DNA from: Microbacterium ureisolvens
GTDB lineage: Bacteria; Actinomycetota; Actinomycetes; Actinomycetales; Microbacteriaceae
DNA: 64,000 nt
Direction: 5' to 3'
NCBI RefSeq assembly: GCF_015278315.1
Contig: NZ_JADIJE010000006.1
Location: forward strand, 1-64,000
In this document: positions 36,813-44,807 of the stretch, in pieces
Layout of the letters: each line of letters starts with the position of its first letter
Position numbering within the stretch: the stretch's first letter is position 1
Made by a program: the position numbers and the translations under genes
The notes under the pieces: model-generated
Seen by the model: the letters and a program-made list of their open reading frames with translations, nothing else
Databases searched by the model: none
What the model was told of the DNA's origin: nothing

Positions 36813-38195
36813 ATGAGCACAGCACGTCCCGCACAGGGATTCACCCCCACAGGCACGATCGCCACAGCGGCCGATCGCCGCCGCGTCGTCTTCGCCACGG
36901 TCGTCGGAACGACCGTCGAGTGGTACGACTTCTTCATCTACGCGTTCGCCGCCGGCCTCGTGTTCGCCGAGCTGTTCTTCGCTCCTGCGGGCGAGGGCTT
37001 CGCGCAGATCCTCTCGTTCATCACGGTGGGCATCAGCTTCCTGTTCCGTCCGCTCGGTGCGTTCCTGGCCGGTCACTTCGGCGACAAGTACGGCCGCAAG
37101 GTCGTGCTCATGTGGACGCTCGTCCTGATGGGTGCGGCGACGACGCTCGTCGGCCTCCTGCCCCCGTACGCCGCGATCGGGATCGCGGCCCCGATCCTGC
37201 TCATCCTCCTGCGCGTCCTGCAGGGGATCTCGGCCGGCGGCGAGTGGGGTGGCGCGGTCCTCATGGCCGTCGAGCACGCGCCCAAGGCGCGCCGCGGCGT
37301 CTTCGGCGCATCCCCCCAGGTCGGCGTGCCGATCGGCCTGCTGCTGGCATCGGGCATCACGGCGCTGGTCGCGATCCCCGGGGACGCATGGTTCAAGGAA
37401 TGGGGCTGGCGCATCCCGTTCCTGCTCAGCGTCGTGCTGATCCTCGTCGGCTGGTACGTCCGCCGTCGCGTGGAGGAGAGCCCCGTCTTCGCCGAGCTCG
37501 CCGAGCGCAAGGAGGCGGCCCGGATGCCGATCGTGCAGCTGTTCAAGAAGCACACGCTCCTCGTGATCATCGCTGCCTTCGTCTTCGCCGGGAACAACGC
37601 GGTGGGCTACATGACCACCGGCGGCTACATCCAGCGCTACGCCACCGACCCCGAAGGCCCCGTCGGCCTCTCCACCGCTCCGGTCCTGTGGGCCGTCACC
37701 GGATCGGCCGTGACGTGGCTGCTCGCGACGTTCTTCGCGGGGTGGATCAGCGACAAGATCGGACGCCGCACGACGTACATCATCGGCTGGATCCTGCAGC
37801 TGGTCGGTGTCTTCCTGCTCTTCCCGCTCGTGAACACCGCGAACGTCGGGCTGCTGTTCCTGGGCCTTGCAGTGCTGACGATCGGCCTCGGGTTCACCTA
37901 CGGCCCGCAGGCAGCGCTCTACAGCGAGCTGTTCCCGGCCTCGATCCGGTTCTCGGGCGTCTCGATCTCGTACGCCATCGGCGCGATCCTGGGCGGCGCG
38001 TTCGCTCCGACCATCGCACAGGCGCTGGTGCAGGCGACGGGCTCCACCGTCTCGGTGACCTGGTACCTCGCCGGCATGACCCTGCTCGGCCTCATCGCGA
38101 CGCTGCTGCTGCGTGACCGCTCCGGCATCCCGCTCGGCCCCGACCATGAGGCCGAGCAGTCCGTCAGCCCGATCTACGGCCTGTCGAAGGCCTGA
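36813..38195 (+). CDS. MFS transporter, metabolite:H+ symporter family
   Basis: 460 residues with twelve predicted helices. The signature VVGTTVEWYDFFIYAFAAGL at the first helix and RPLGAFLAGHFGDKYGRK between helices 2 and 3 identify the MHS group (ShiA, KgtP, ProP relatives), which imports organic acids with protons. Divergent pairing with the homoprotocatechuate operon suggests an aromatic acid such as hydroxyphenylacetate or homoprotocatechuate. CAGGAG lies before the ATG at 36813. A duplicated hairpin follows the stop. Confidence 0.92.
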   Translation: MSTARPAQGFTPTGTIATAADRRRVVFATVVGTTVEWYDFFIYAFAAGLVFAELFFAPAGEGFAQILSFITVGISFLFRPLGAFLAGHFGDKYGRKVVLMWTLVLMGAATTLVGLLPPYAAIGIAAPILLILLRVLQGISAGGEWGGAVLMAVEHAPKARRGVFGASPQVGVPIGLLLASGITALVAIPGDAWFKEWGWRIPFLLSVVLILVGWYVRRRVEESPVFAELAERKEAARMPIVQLFKKHTLLVIIAAFVFAGNNAVGYMTTGGYIQRYATDPEGPVGLSTAPVLWAVTGSAVTWLLATFFAGWISDKIGRRTTYIIGWILQLVGVFLLFPLVNTANVGLLFLGLAVLTIGLGFTYGPQAALYSELFPASIRFSGVSISYAIGAILGGAFAPTIAQALVQATGSTVSVTWYLAGMTLLGLIATLLLRDRSGIPLGPDHEAEQSVSPIYGLSKA

Positions 38196-38205
38196 CCTGC
38201 CGGCA

Positions 38206-38301
38206 GACGGATGCTGCGTTCTGAGGCTCTGCGGAGGCTCAGCGACGCAGCATCCGTCGCGTTCTGAGGCTCTGCGGAGGCTCAGCGACGCAGCATCCGT
38301 C
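38206..38301 (+). terminator. Hairpin with a tandemly duplicated 43-bp unit
   Basis: The 43-base unit occurs twice without a gap and without a mismatch (38216-38258 and 38259-38301). The left arm GACGGATGCTGCGT (38206-38219) can pair with the same 14-base right arm in either copy (38245-38258 or 38288-38301), giving two mutually exclusive terminators. An inner CTGAG/CTCAG pair is also repeated. It lies between the convergent MFS and TetR genes. Confidence 0.88.
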
Positions 38302-38304
38302 GCG

Positions 38305-38913
38305 TCAGCGGGTGCGCATGCCGTCGAGGGCGACAGCGACCACGTCGTGCGCGAGGCGTTCGCGATCGACCGGGCCGCCGGGCCGGTACCACTCGACGAT
38401 CGAGTTGACCATGCCGAACACCAGCCGGGTGGCGACGGCGCCGTCCACGTCGGCGCGCATCTCTCCGGCGCGCTGCGCCTCGGCGACGAGGGCGGCCACG
38501 CGGTGGTCGAACGCGCGCCGGCGCTCGAGCGCGGCACGCTCCACGTCGCTGTTGCCGCGCACGCGCAGCAGCAGCGTCACATAGGGGAGCTTGTCGACCA
38601 GGACTCGCACCGCTCCGCGCAGGACGGCCCCCAGTCGCTCCACGGCTGATCCCGACGCGGCTTCAGGGGCGACGAGGACGCCCTCGAGTCCGTCGAGCGC
38701 TTCGTCGAGGGCGAGCGCGAGCAGCTGCTCCTTGGAATCGAAGTGGTGGTAGAGCGCCGACTTGGTGAGGCCGAGGCGCGATGCGAGATCGGCGACCGAG
38801 GTGGCGTCGTAGCCCTGCTCGTTGAACAGTGTCACCGCCACGCTCAGCACCTGCTCGCGGTCGTATCCCGGACGCCCCCGCCGCGCGGGAGAGGCGTCGG
38901 TGCTCGCAGACAT
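38305..38913 (-). CDS. paaR: TetR/AcrR family repressor, probable PaaR
   Basis: 202 residues. The TetR helix-turn-helix is at about 18-62 (VLSVAVTLFNEQGYDATSVADLASRLGLTKSALYHHF), and the rest is a ligand-binding helical domain. It diverges from the first phenylacetate gene, and the intergenic region holds a 16-base dyad that recurs ahead of paaA. The known actinobacterial PaaR repressors are TetR proteins released by phenylacetyl-CoA, so that role is likely, though inferred. Confidence 0.85.
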   Translation of the reverse strand: MSASTDASPARRGRPGYDREQVLSVAVTLFNEQGYDATSVADLASRLGLTKSALYHHFDSKEQLLALALDEALDGLEGVLVAPEAASGSAVERLGAVLRGAVRVLVDKLPYVTLLLRVRGNSDVERAALERRRAFDHRVAALVAEAQRAGEMRADVDGAVATRLVFGMVNSIVEWYRPGGPVDRERLAHDVVAVALDGMRTR

Positions 38914-38976
38914 GCGCCCAGTCTCGCACCTGCGCCCGCGGCATCCGCGCTTCCATGCCGGTCGCGGCTCGCATTA

Positions 38977-38997
38977 CTGAACGAACGATCAGATAAT
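38977..38997. promoter_or_regulatory. PaaR-type operator 1 and -10 box
   Basis: CTGAACGAACGATCAG (38977-38992) is a dyad of the form CTGAwCGwwCGwTCAG. The hexamer GATAAT (38992-38997) directly abuts it, so a bound repressor would block the promoter. The same sequence ahead of paaA differs at two positions. Confidence 0.8.
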
Positions 38998-39036
38998 ATG
39001 AGCGGGACCGCGACGGAGCGGATCGAGAGGATGCCG

Positions 39037-39777
39037 ATGCCTGAGCCGCTGCTCATCCAGCGCCGCGACGACCGGATCGTCGCCACGCTGTCGCGGCCCG
39101 AGGTGCGCAACGCGATCGACCAGGACACGGTCGACCGCCTCCATGAGCTCTGCCGCGAACTCGAGCGCGAGCCGCGCACGCTCATCCTCATCGGGGGCGA
39201 CGGCGTTTTCGCGTCGGGCGCCGACATCGCGCAGCTGCGCGAGCGCCGCGCCGCCGATGCGCGCCGAGGGATCAACACCCGGGCCTTCCAGCGCGTGCGC
39301 AACCTCCCGATGCCGGTCATCGCCGCGATCGACGGCCACGCGCTCGGCGGCGGCGCGGAGCTGGCCTATGCCGCCGACATCCGCATCGGCACGCCGCGGC
39401 TGCAGATCGGCAACCCCGAGACCGGGCTCGGCATCATCGCCGCCGCCGGGGCGACCTGGCGCCTGCGCGAGATCGTCGGCGAAGCCCGGGCGGCCGAGAT
39501 GCTGCTGACGGGGCGGATCCTGGATGCCGAGACCGCCGTCGCGTGGGGGCTCGTGTCATCGCTCTTCGAGCCCGGCGACCTGCTGGCCGCGGCGAACACG
39601 ATCGCCGACCGCATCGCCCGCAACGACGCGCTCGCGACCCGCCACACCAAAACGGCGCTGCTGGCCCCCGCTGCAGCGCACCCCGAGCTGGAGCTCGAGC
39701 TGCAGGCCCAGCTCTTCGAGAGCCCCGAGAAGGACAGGCGCATGACCGCCTTCCTGGAGAGGAAGAAGGGGCGATGA
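39037..39777 (+). CDS. Enoyl-CoA hydratase/isomerase of the phenylacetate cluster
   Basis: 246 residues of the crotonase family. The oxyanion-hole motifs are GVFASGADIAQL and GHALGGGAELAYAAD; PETGLGIIAAAGATWRL holds the catalytic glutamate position. PaaF-like beta-oxidation of the ring-opened dehydroadipyl-CoA is the likely role. Three start codons are possible (38998, 39031, 39037). The last is preferred because GAGAGG (39025-39030) sits 7 bases before it and the first abuts the -10 box. Stop and next start overlap by 3 bases. Confidence 0.87.
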   Translation: MPEPLLIQRRDDRIVATLSRPEVRNAIDQDTVDRLHELCRELEREPRTLILIGGDGVFASGADIAQLRERRAADARRGINTRAFQRVRNLPMPVIAAIDGHALGGGAELAYAADIRIGTPRLQIGNPETGLGIIAAAGATWRLREIVGEARAAEMLLTGRILDAETAVAWGLVSSLFEPGDLLAAANTIADRIARNDALATRHTKTALLAPAAAHPELELELQAQLFESPEKDRRMTAFLERKKGR

Positions 39778-40628
39778 GCGTGCCGGAGCGGGTCGGAGTG
39801 ATCGGGGGCGGGCGCATGGGCGCCGGCATCGCCCACGCCTTCGTGCTCGCCGGCGCAGAGGTGGTCGTCGTGGAGCGCGACGCCGAGGCGGCGGCCGCGG
39901 CATCCGCTCGTCTTCGGGAGAGCGTGCGCCGCAGCGTCGAGCGGGGCGCGACCGACCGCGGGTTCGACGGGCTCGCTGCCGCGGTCCGCGCCGACACCGA
40001 TGCGGCGGCGCTCGCCGGATGCGCGCTCGTCGTCGAGGCGGTGCCGGAGGACCGGGAGCTGAAGATCCAGGCGCTCGGCCGCGCGGAGCGGGTCGTCCAG
40101 GGCGACGCCGCGCTGGCGACGAACACGTCGTCGATCTCGATCGACGACCTCGCCTCGCACCTGGCGCGGCCTGACCGCTTCGTCGGCCTGCACTTCTTCA
40201 TTCCGGTGCCGACGTCCCAGCTCGTCGAGGTCGTGACGGGCACGGCGACAGCTCCCGCGCTCGTCGACGACGCCCGTGGCTGGATCGAGGCGCTCGGCAA
40301 GACGGCGATCGTCGTGCGGAACAGCCCGGGGTTCGCCTCCAGCCGTCTCGGCGTCGCGCTGGGGCTCGAGGCGATCCGCATGCTCGAGGAGCGCGTCGCG
40401 AGCGCCGCCGACATCGACGCGGCGATGGAGCTCGGGTACCGGCATCCGGTCGGGCCGCTGCGGACCACCGACCTCGTCGGGCTCGACGTGCGGCTCGCCA
40501 TCGCCGAGGAGCTGCACCGGACGCTGGGGGAGCGGTTCGCGCCGCCGGAGCTGCTGCGGCGCCTCGTCGCCGACGGACATCTCGGCCGCAAGAGCGGCCG
40601 CGGCTTCTACGAATGGAGTGAGAAGTGA
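39774..40628 (+). CDS. paaH: 3-hydroxyacyl-CoA dehydrogenase
   Basis: 284 residues. The NAD loop VGVIGGGRMGAGIAHAF lies at the N-terminus; catalytic histidine is in GLHFFIPVP, with NTSSISI and NSPGFASSRL as further family motifs. It oxidises 3-hydroxyadipyl-CoA in the phenylacetate route. The start overlaps the hydratase stop and the stop overlaps paaZ (GTGA). The name rests on the cluster, since the family also serves general fatty-acid oxidation. Confidence 0.9.
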   Translation: MSVPERVGVIGGGRMGAGIAHAFVLAGAEVVVVERDAEAAAAASARLRESVRRSVERGATDRGFDGLAAAVRADTDAAALAGCALVVEAVPEDRELKIQALGRAERVVQGDAALATNTSSISIDDLASHLARPDRFVGLHFFIPVPTSQLVEVVTGTATAPALVDDARGWIEALGKTAIVVRNSPGFASSRLGVALGLEAIRMLEERVASAADIDAAMELGYRHPVGPLRTTDLVGLDVRLAIAEELHRTLGERFAPPELLRRLVADGHLGRKSGRGFYEWSEK

Positions 40629-42748
40629 CGAACATCCTCCCGAGCTACCTGCGCGATCAGTGGTGGGTGCCTGAGGTCGGCGCCCTGCGACAGGACCAGG
40701 GACCGGCCCAGGTGCGCGATGCCTCCACGGGCGAGGTCGTGACCGCTCTCGACACCCAGGGGATCGATCTCGCAGGGGCGCTGGAGTACGCGCGCACGGT
40801 CGGCCAGGAGAGCCTCGGGGCGCTGACGTTCCACCAGCGCGCACTGCTGCTGAAGCAGTTCGGCGTGGCCCTCACCGCGCGCAAGGAGGAGCTCTACGAG
40901 CTCTCCAAGCGGGCCGGGGCGACGGTGCGCGATTCGCTGAGCGATGTCGACGGCGGCATCGGCGTGCTGTTCACGTACTCGTCGAAGGGGCGCCGTGAGC
41001 TGCCGAACGGACAGGTGTACCTCGACGGTCCGGTCGAGCCGCTCTCGAAGGACGGATCGTTCCTCGGCCGCCACGTCTACACACGGCTGCCGGGCGTCGC
41101 CGTGCAGATCAACGCCTTCAACTTCCCGATGTGGGGCGCGCTCGAGAAGTTCGCGCCGGCCTTCCTCGCGGGCGTGCCGACGCTGGTGAAGCCGGCGTCG
41201 CCGACCGCCTACGTCGCCGAGGCGTGGGTGCGGATCCTCGTCGAGACCGGCCTCCTGCCCGCCGGCTCGCTGCAGCTCGTGAGCGGCGCCGTGCCCGGAC
41301 TCTTCGAGCACCTGCGGCTCGGTGACCTCGTCGGGTTCACCGGCAGCGCCTCGACGGCTTCCCGTCTTCGGGAACAGGCCGCGCCCGGCGTGCGGTTCAC
41401 GAGCGAGACCGACTCGATCAACGCCTCGGTTCTCGGCCCCGACGCCGTGCCGGGCACGCCCGAGTTCGACGCCTACGTGAAGCAGCTGTTGGTCGAGCTC
41501 ACTACCAAGGCGGGCCAGAAGTGCACCGCGATCCGTCGTGCCATCGTGCCGGCCGATGCCGTCGATCCGCTGGTGGCAGCGCTGCGCGAGAAGATCGCCG
41601 AACGCGTCGTCGTCGGCGACCCGCGCGCCGACGGCGTCACGATGGGTCCGCTGGTTTCACTGGCGCAGCGCGACGAGGTGCTGCGCGCGGTCGGCGCGCT
41701 TCAAGCGGCGGGCGGCCGGATCGTGCTGGGGACGACGGATGCCCCGCACGTGACCCTCGCCGACGGCACGACCGGTGCCGCCCCCGACGGCGCGTTCGTT
41801 GCGCCCATCCTGGTCGGCTTCGAGGACGGCGACGCCCTGCCGGGCGCCGTCCACGAGGTCGAGGCATTCGGGCCGGTGGCCAGCATCCTCGCCTACCGGA
41901 GCGTCGACGAGGCGGCGGACCTCGTGGGTCGCGGCGGCGGGTCGCTCGTGACGAGCGTCGCGACCGCCGACCCCGCTGTCGCCGCCACCCTGCTCGCACG
42001 AACGGCCGCGTACAACGGGCGCCTGCTCTTCCTCGACCGTGACGACGCGCGCAGCTCCACGGGCCACGGCGCGCCCGTGCCGCACCTCGTGCACGGCGGT
42101 CCGGGGCGCGCGGGCGGCGGCGAAGAGCTCGGCGGCATCCGGGCGGTGCTGCACCACATGCAGCGCACCGCGGTGCAGGGCTCGCCCGCGATGCTGACCG
42201 CCCTGACCGGCGTATGGCATCAGGGCGCGGCATCCCGTTCCGACCGTCACCCCTTCCGCAAGTCGCTCGCCGAGCTCGCGATCGGCGATCAGATCGCGTC
42301 GCCCTCGCGCCCGGTCACGCTCGATGACATCGAGACGTTCGCCAACTTCACCGGCGACCTGTTCTACGCCCACATGGACGAGGAGGCCGCGGCCGCCAAC
42401 CCGTTCTTCCCGGGGCGCGTCGCGCACGGGTACCTGCTCGTCTCGTGGGCGGCGGGGCTCTTCGTCGACCCCGAGCCGGGTCCGGTGCTCGCCAACTACG
42501 GCCTCGAGAACCTGCGCTTCATGACGCCGGTCTCGCCGGGCGACGAGATCCGCGTGGTGCTCACCGCCAAGCAGATCACCCCCCGCGAGACCGACGAGTA
42601 CGGCGAGGTGCGCTGGGACGCCGTCATCCTCAACCAGCGCGACGAGATCGTCGCCACCTACGACGTGCTGACGCTGGTCGCGAAGGAGCCGGTGGGGGAG
42701 ACGGATGCCGCGGCCGCCGCTTCGGCGACCGCGGAGGTGCGCGTGTGA
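40625..42748 (+). CDS. paaZ: Oxepin-CoA hydrolase / 3-oxo-5,6-dehydrosuberyl-CoA semialdehyde dehydrogenase
   Basis: 707 residues with two domains. Residues 1-520 are an aldehyde dehydrogenase with catalytic Cys300 in GQKCTAIRR. Residues about 555-690 are a MaoC-like hydratase (FTGDLFYAHMDEEAAAANPFF, VAHGYLL). This is the PaaZ arrangement that opens oxepin-CoA and oxidises the reactive aldehyde by channelling. The GTG start overlaps the paaH stop by 4 bases and its end overlaps paaI by 4, so translation is coupled. Confidence 0.95.
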   Translation: MTNILPSYLRDQWWVPEVGALRQDQGPAQVRDASTGEVVTALDTQGIDLAGALEYARTVGQESLGALTFHQRALLLKQFGVALTARKEELYELSKRAGATVRDSLSDVDGGIGVLFTYSSKGRRELPNGQVYLDGPVEPLSKDGSFLGRHVYTRLPGVAVQINAFNFPMWGALEKFAPAFLAGVPTLVKPASPTAYVAEAWVRILVETGLLPAGSLQLVSGAVPGLFEHLRLGDLVGFTGSASTASRLREQAAPGVRFTSETDSINASVLGPDAVPGTPEFDAYVKQLLVELTTKAGQKCTAIRRAIVPADAVDPLVAALREKIAERVVVGDPRADGVTMGPLVSLAQRDEVLRAVGALQAAGGRIVLGTTDAPHVTLADGTTGAAPDGAFVAPILVGFEDGDALPGAVHEVEAFGPVASILAYRSVDEAADLVGRGGGSLVTSVATADPAVAATLLARTAAYNGRLLFLDRDDARSSTGHGAPVPHLVHGGPGRAGGGEELGGIRAVLHHMQRTAVQGSPAMLTALTGVWHQGAASRSDRHPFRKSLAELAIGDQIASPSRPVTLDDIETFANFTGDLFYAHMDEEAAAANPFFPGRVAHGYLLVSWAAGLFVDPEPGPVLANYGLENLRFMTPVSPGDEIRVVLTAKQITPRETDEYGEVRWDAVILNQRDEIVATYDVLTLVAKEPVGETDAAAAASATAEVRV

Positions 42749-43176
42749 CCGATCCCGCCGACCACTTCGCCGGGCAGCGCCGCATGCTGCAGCGCGATCG
42801 CGCGTCGGCGGCCCTCGGCATGGTGGTCGAGCGCGACGAGCCGGGCGAGGCCATCGTGTCGATGACGGTGCGCGACGACATGACCAACGGGTTCTCGATC
42901 ACGCACGGGGGGATGGTGTTCGCGCTCGCCGACACCGCCTTCGCGATGGCCTGCAACGAGGACTCCGACGTCACCGTCGCGGCGGGGGCCGACATCTCGT
43001 TCCTCAAGGCGACGCACGCGGGGCAGACACTCACCGCGCACGCGCGGCGCCGCGCGCTCGCCGGCCGGAGCGGCCTCTACGACGTGACGGTGACCGACGA
43101 GACGGGCGACGTCGTCGCGGAGTTCCGCGGGCGGTCGTTCACCACGCGGCGCGCCCACCCCGACGATCCGTCCTGA
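42745..43176 (+). CDS. paaI: Phenylacetyl-CoA pathway hotdog thioesterase
   Basis: 143 residues with the hotdog-fold PaaI motif NGFSITHGGMVFALADTAFAMACN, which contains the catalytic Asp. It hydrolyses dead-end CoA esters and frees CoA. The GTG start overlaps the paaZ stop (GTGA). The stop codon lies in the first unit of a 7-bp tandem repeat. It is the last gene before a 351-base spacer and the paaA promoter. Confidence 0.93.
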   Translation: MTDPADHFAGQRRMLQRDRASAALGMVVERDEPGEAIVSMTVRDDMTNGFSITHGGMVFALADTAFAMACNEDSDVTVAAGADISFLKATHAGQTLTAHARRRALAGRSGLYDVTVTDETGDVVAEFRGRSFTTRRAHPDDPS

Positions 43177-43214
43177 CTCCTGACTCCTGACTCCTGACGC
43201 CTGGCTCCTGGCTC
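43173..43214 (+). repeat. Six-unit 7-bp tandem repeat at the end of paaI
   Basis: Units of CTGACTC or close variants run without gaps: three perfect, then CTGACGC and two CTGGCTC. The first contains the paaI stop. A slippage-prone microsatellite; it cannot alter paaI beyond its last codon. Confidence 0.85.
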
Positions 43215-43263
43215 CGGCTCGCGGTTCTCGCCCACGGCGGCGGCAGCATCCCCGCCCCTTAGA

Positions 43264-43348
43264 TGCCGAAAACCTGGTCGGTGACGCGACACGCCGCGTC
43301 GCGGCATCCGTCATCGGCGTGTCGGGGCGAGCGGCCAGGTTTTCGGCA
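43264..43348. repeat. Nested interrupted inverted repeat (D) before paaA
   Basis: Outer arms TGCCGAAAACCTGG (43264-43277) and complement (43335-43348) match 14 of 14. Inner arms GACACGCCG (43288-43296) and complement (43315-43323) match 9 of 9. A third dyad GCCGCG-T-CGCGGC sits at 43293-43305. It occupies much of the 351-base gap 43177-43527 and may end the paaI transcript. Confidence 0.75.
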
Positions 43349-43395
43349 CCGGGAGCGTCGGGACGGACGGGGTACGGGTGCGCGGGAGGATCGGT

Positions 43396-43420
43396 TAGAC
43401 TTTACTGAACGAACGGTCTG
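43396..43420 (+). promoter_or_regulatory. PaaR-type operator 2 and promoter of paaABCDE
   Basis: CTGAACGAACGGTCTG (43405-43420) matches operator 1 at 14 of 16 bases and both are preceded by TTA. TAGACT (43396-43401) is a possible -10 just upstream, putting the operator at the start of transcription. No good -35 is visible. Confidence 0.75.
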
Positions 43421-43504
43421 TAATCCTCCGGCGGGCTCCAGGAGCTCGAGGAGGCAGGCTCGGGAGCTGGACAACACCGGCTCAGGAGCCGGGAGGAGAA
43501 GGCC

Positions 43505-43531
43505 GTGGAACCGGAACGGAGTCGACGATGA
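43505..43531 (+). CDS. Possible 8-codon leader ORF overlapping paaA
   Basis: GTG GAA CCG ... TGA reads VEPERSRR. It has the strongest ribosome site of the region (GGGAGGAGAAGG, 43491-43502), and its TGA overlaps the paaA ATG as ATGA. paaA has a weaker CGGAG of its own. A dyad CCGGCT/AGCCGG (43477-43492) lies at the upstream edge of that site. Whether it is translated is unknown; it may simply raise local ribosome density for paaA. Confidence 0.3.
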   Translation: MEPERSRR

Positions 43532-44502
43532 CGACCGAGCTGCTGATCGACGAGGCAGCCGAGCAGGCTGCCTTCGACGCGATCATCGAGGCCGACTCGC
43601 GCATCGAGCCGCGCGACTGGATGCCCGAGGCGTACCGCAAGACCCTCATCCGGCAGATCTCGCAGCACGCGCACTCCGAGATCATCGGGATGCAGCCCGA
43701 GGGCAACTGGATCACGCGGGCGCCGAGCCTCAAGCGCAAGGCCATCCTGATGGCGAAGGTGCAGGACGAGGCGGGGCACGGGCTGTACCTGTACTCCGCC
43801 GCGCAGACGCTCGGCATCACGCGCGACGAGATGACCGAGCAGCTCATCGAGGGGCGCGCGAAGTACTCGTCGATCTTCAACTACCCGACGCCGACGTGGG
43901 CCGACATGGGTGCGATCGGCTGGCTCGTGGATGGCGCCGCGATCTGCAATCAGGTGCCGCTGTGCCGCGCGTCGTACGGACCGTACGGGCGTGCGATGGT
44001 GCGCATCTGCAAGGAGGAGTCGTTCCACCAGCGGCAGGGGTTCGAGATCCTGCTGACGCTCATGCAGGGCAGCCCCGCGCAGAGGAAGATGGCGCAGGAT
44101 GCCGTCGACCGCTGGTACTGGCCATCGCTCATGATGTTCGGACCACCTGACGACGCGTCGCCGAATTCGGCGCAGTCGATGGCGTGGAAGATCAAGCGGT
44201 TCTCCAACGACGAGCTGCGGCAGCGCTTCATCGGGATGCTCGTGCCGCAGGCCGAGGTCCTCGGCGTGACGCTGCCCGACCCCGAGCTGCGGTGGGACGA
44301 GGCCGCCGCGCGCTGGCACACGAGCGAGATCGACTGGAGCGAGCTGCAGGAGGTCATCGCTGGCCGCGGCGCGATGAACGCCGAGCGCATCCGCAACCGC
44401 CGCAACGCCCACGAGGAAGGTGCCTGGGTGCGCGAAGCCGCGGCCGAGTACGCCCGCAAGCAGCAGCTGCGCGAAGCCGAGACGACGAAGGGAGCCGCGT
44501 GA
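43528..44502 (+). CDS. paaA: Ring 1,2-phenylacetyl-CoA epoxidase, catalytic subunit PaaA
   Basis: 324 residues, the di-iron oxygenase subunit that epoxidises the ring of phenylacetyl-CoA. Carboxylate and histidine ligands are visible in [17 protein letters not shown] and [13 protein letters not shown], and [15 protein letters not shown] is conserved. It is the first gene of paaABCDE and its stop overlaps paaB by one base. Length and motifs are standard. Confidence 0.97.
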   Translation: MTTELLIDEAAEQAAFDAIIEADSRIEPRDWMPEAYRKTLIRQISQHAHSEIIGMQPEGNWITRAPSLKRKAILMAKVQDEAGHGLYLYSAAQTLGITRDEMTEQLIEGRAKYSSIFNYPTPTWADMGAIGWLVDGAAICNQVPLCRASYGPYGRAMVRICKEESFHQRQGFEILLTLMQGSPAQRKMAQDAVDRWYWPSLMMFGPPDDASPNSAQSMAWKIKRFSNDELRQRFIGMLVPQAEVLGVTLPDPELRWDEAAARWHTSEIDWSELQEVIAGRGAMNAERIRNRRNAHEEGAWVREAAAEYARKQQLREAETTKGAA

Positions 44503-44807
44503 TGACCACCCCAGGCGCCTCACCGCGCGAGTCGTGGCCGCTGTGGGAGGTGTTCGTGCGCGCCGGCCGTGGCCTGAGCCACGTGCACGCCGGGTCGCTC
44601 CACGCTCCTGACGCCGAGCTCGCGCTGCGCAACGCGCGCGACCTCTACACCCGCCGGGGCGAGGGCACATCGATCTGGGTGGTGCCCGCCGACGCGATCA
44701 CCACGAGCGACCCTGATTCCAAGGGCGCGTTCTTCGAGAGCCCCGCGGGCAAGAACTACCGCCACGCGACGTACTACACGGCGTCGGAGGGGGTGCCGCA
44801 CCTGTGA
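44502..44807 (+). CDS. paaB: Phenylacetyl-CoA epoxidase subunit PaaB
   Basis: 101 residues, the small bridging subunit needed for assembly of the epoxidase. WPLWEVFVRAGRGLSHVHAGSLHAPDAE is the hallmark. ATG at 44502 overlaps the paaA stop (TGATG) and its own stop overlaps paaC (GTGA). Confidence 0.95.
   Translation: MTTPGASPRESWPLWEVFVRAGRGLSHVHAGSLHAPDAELALRNARDLYTRRGEGTSIWVVPADAITTSDPDSKGAFFESPAGKNYRHATYYTASEGVPHL

Noticed and set aside
38998..39036. ATG at 38998 as a leaderless start of the enoyl-CoA hydratase
   Set aside because: The codon abuts the -10 hexamer, so transcription would start after it; ATG 39037 has a ribosome site.
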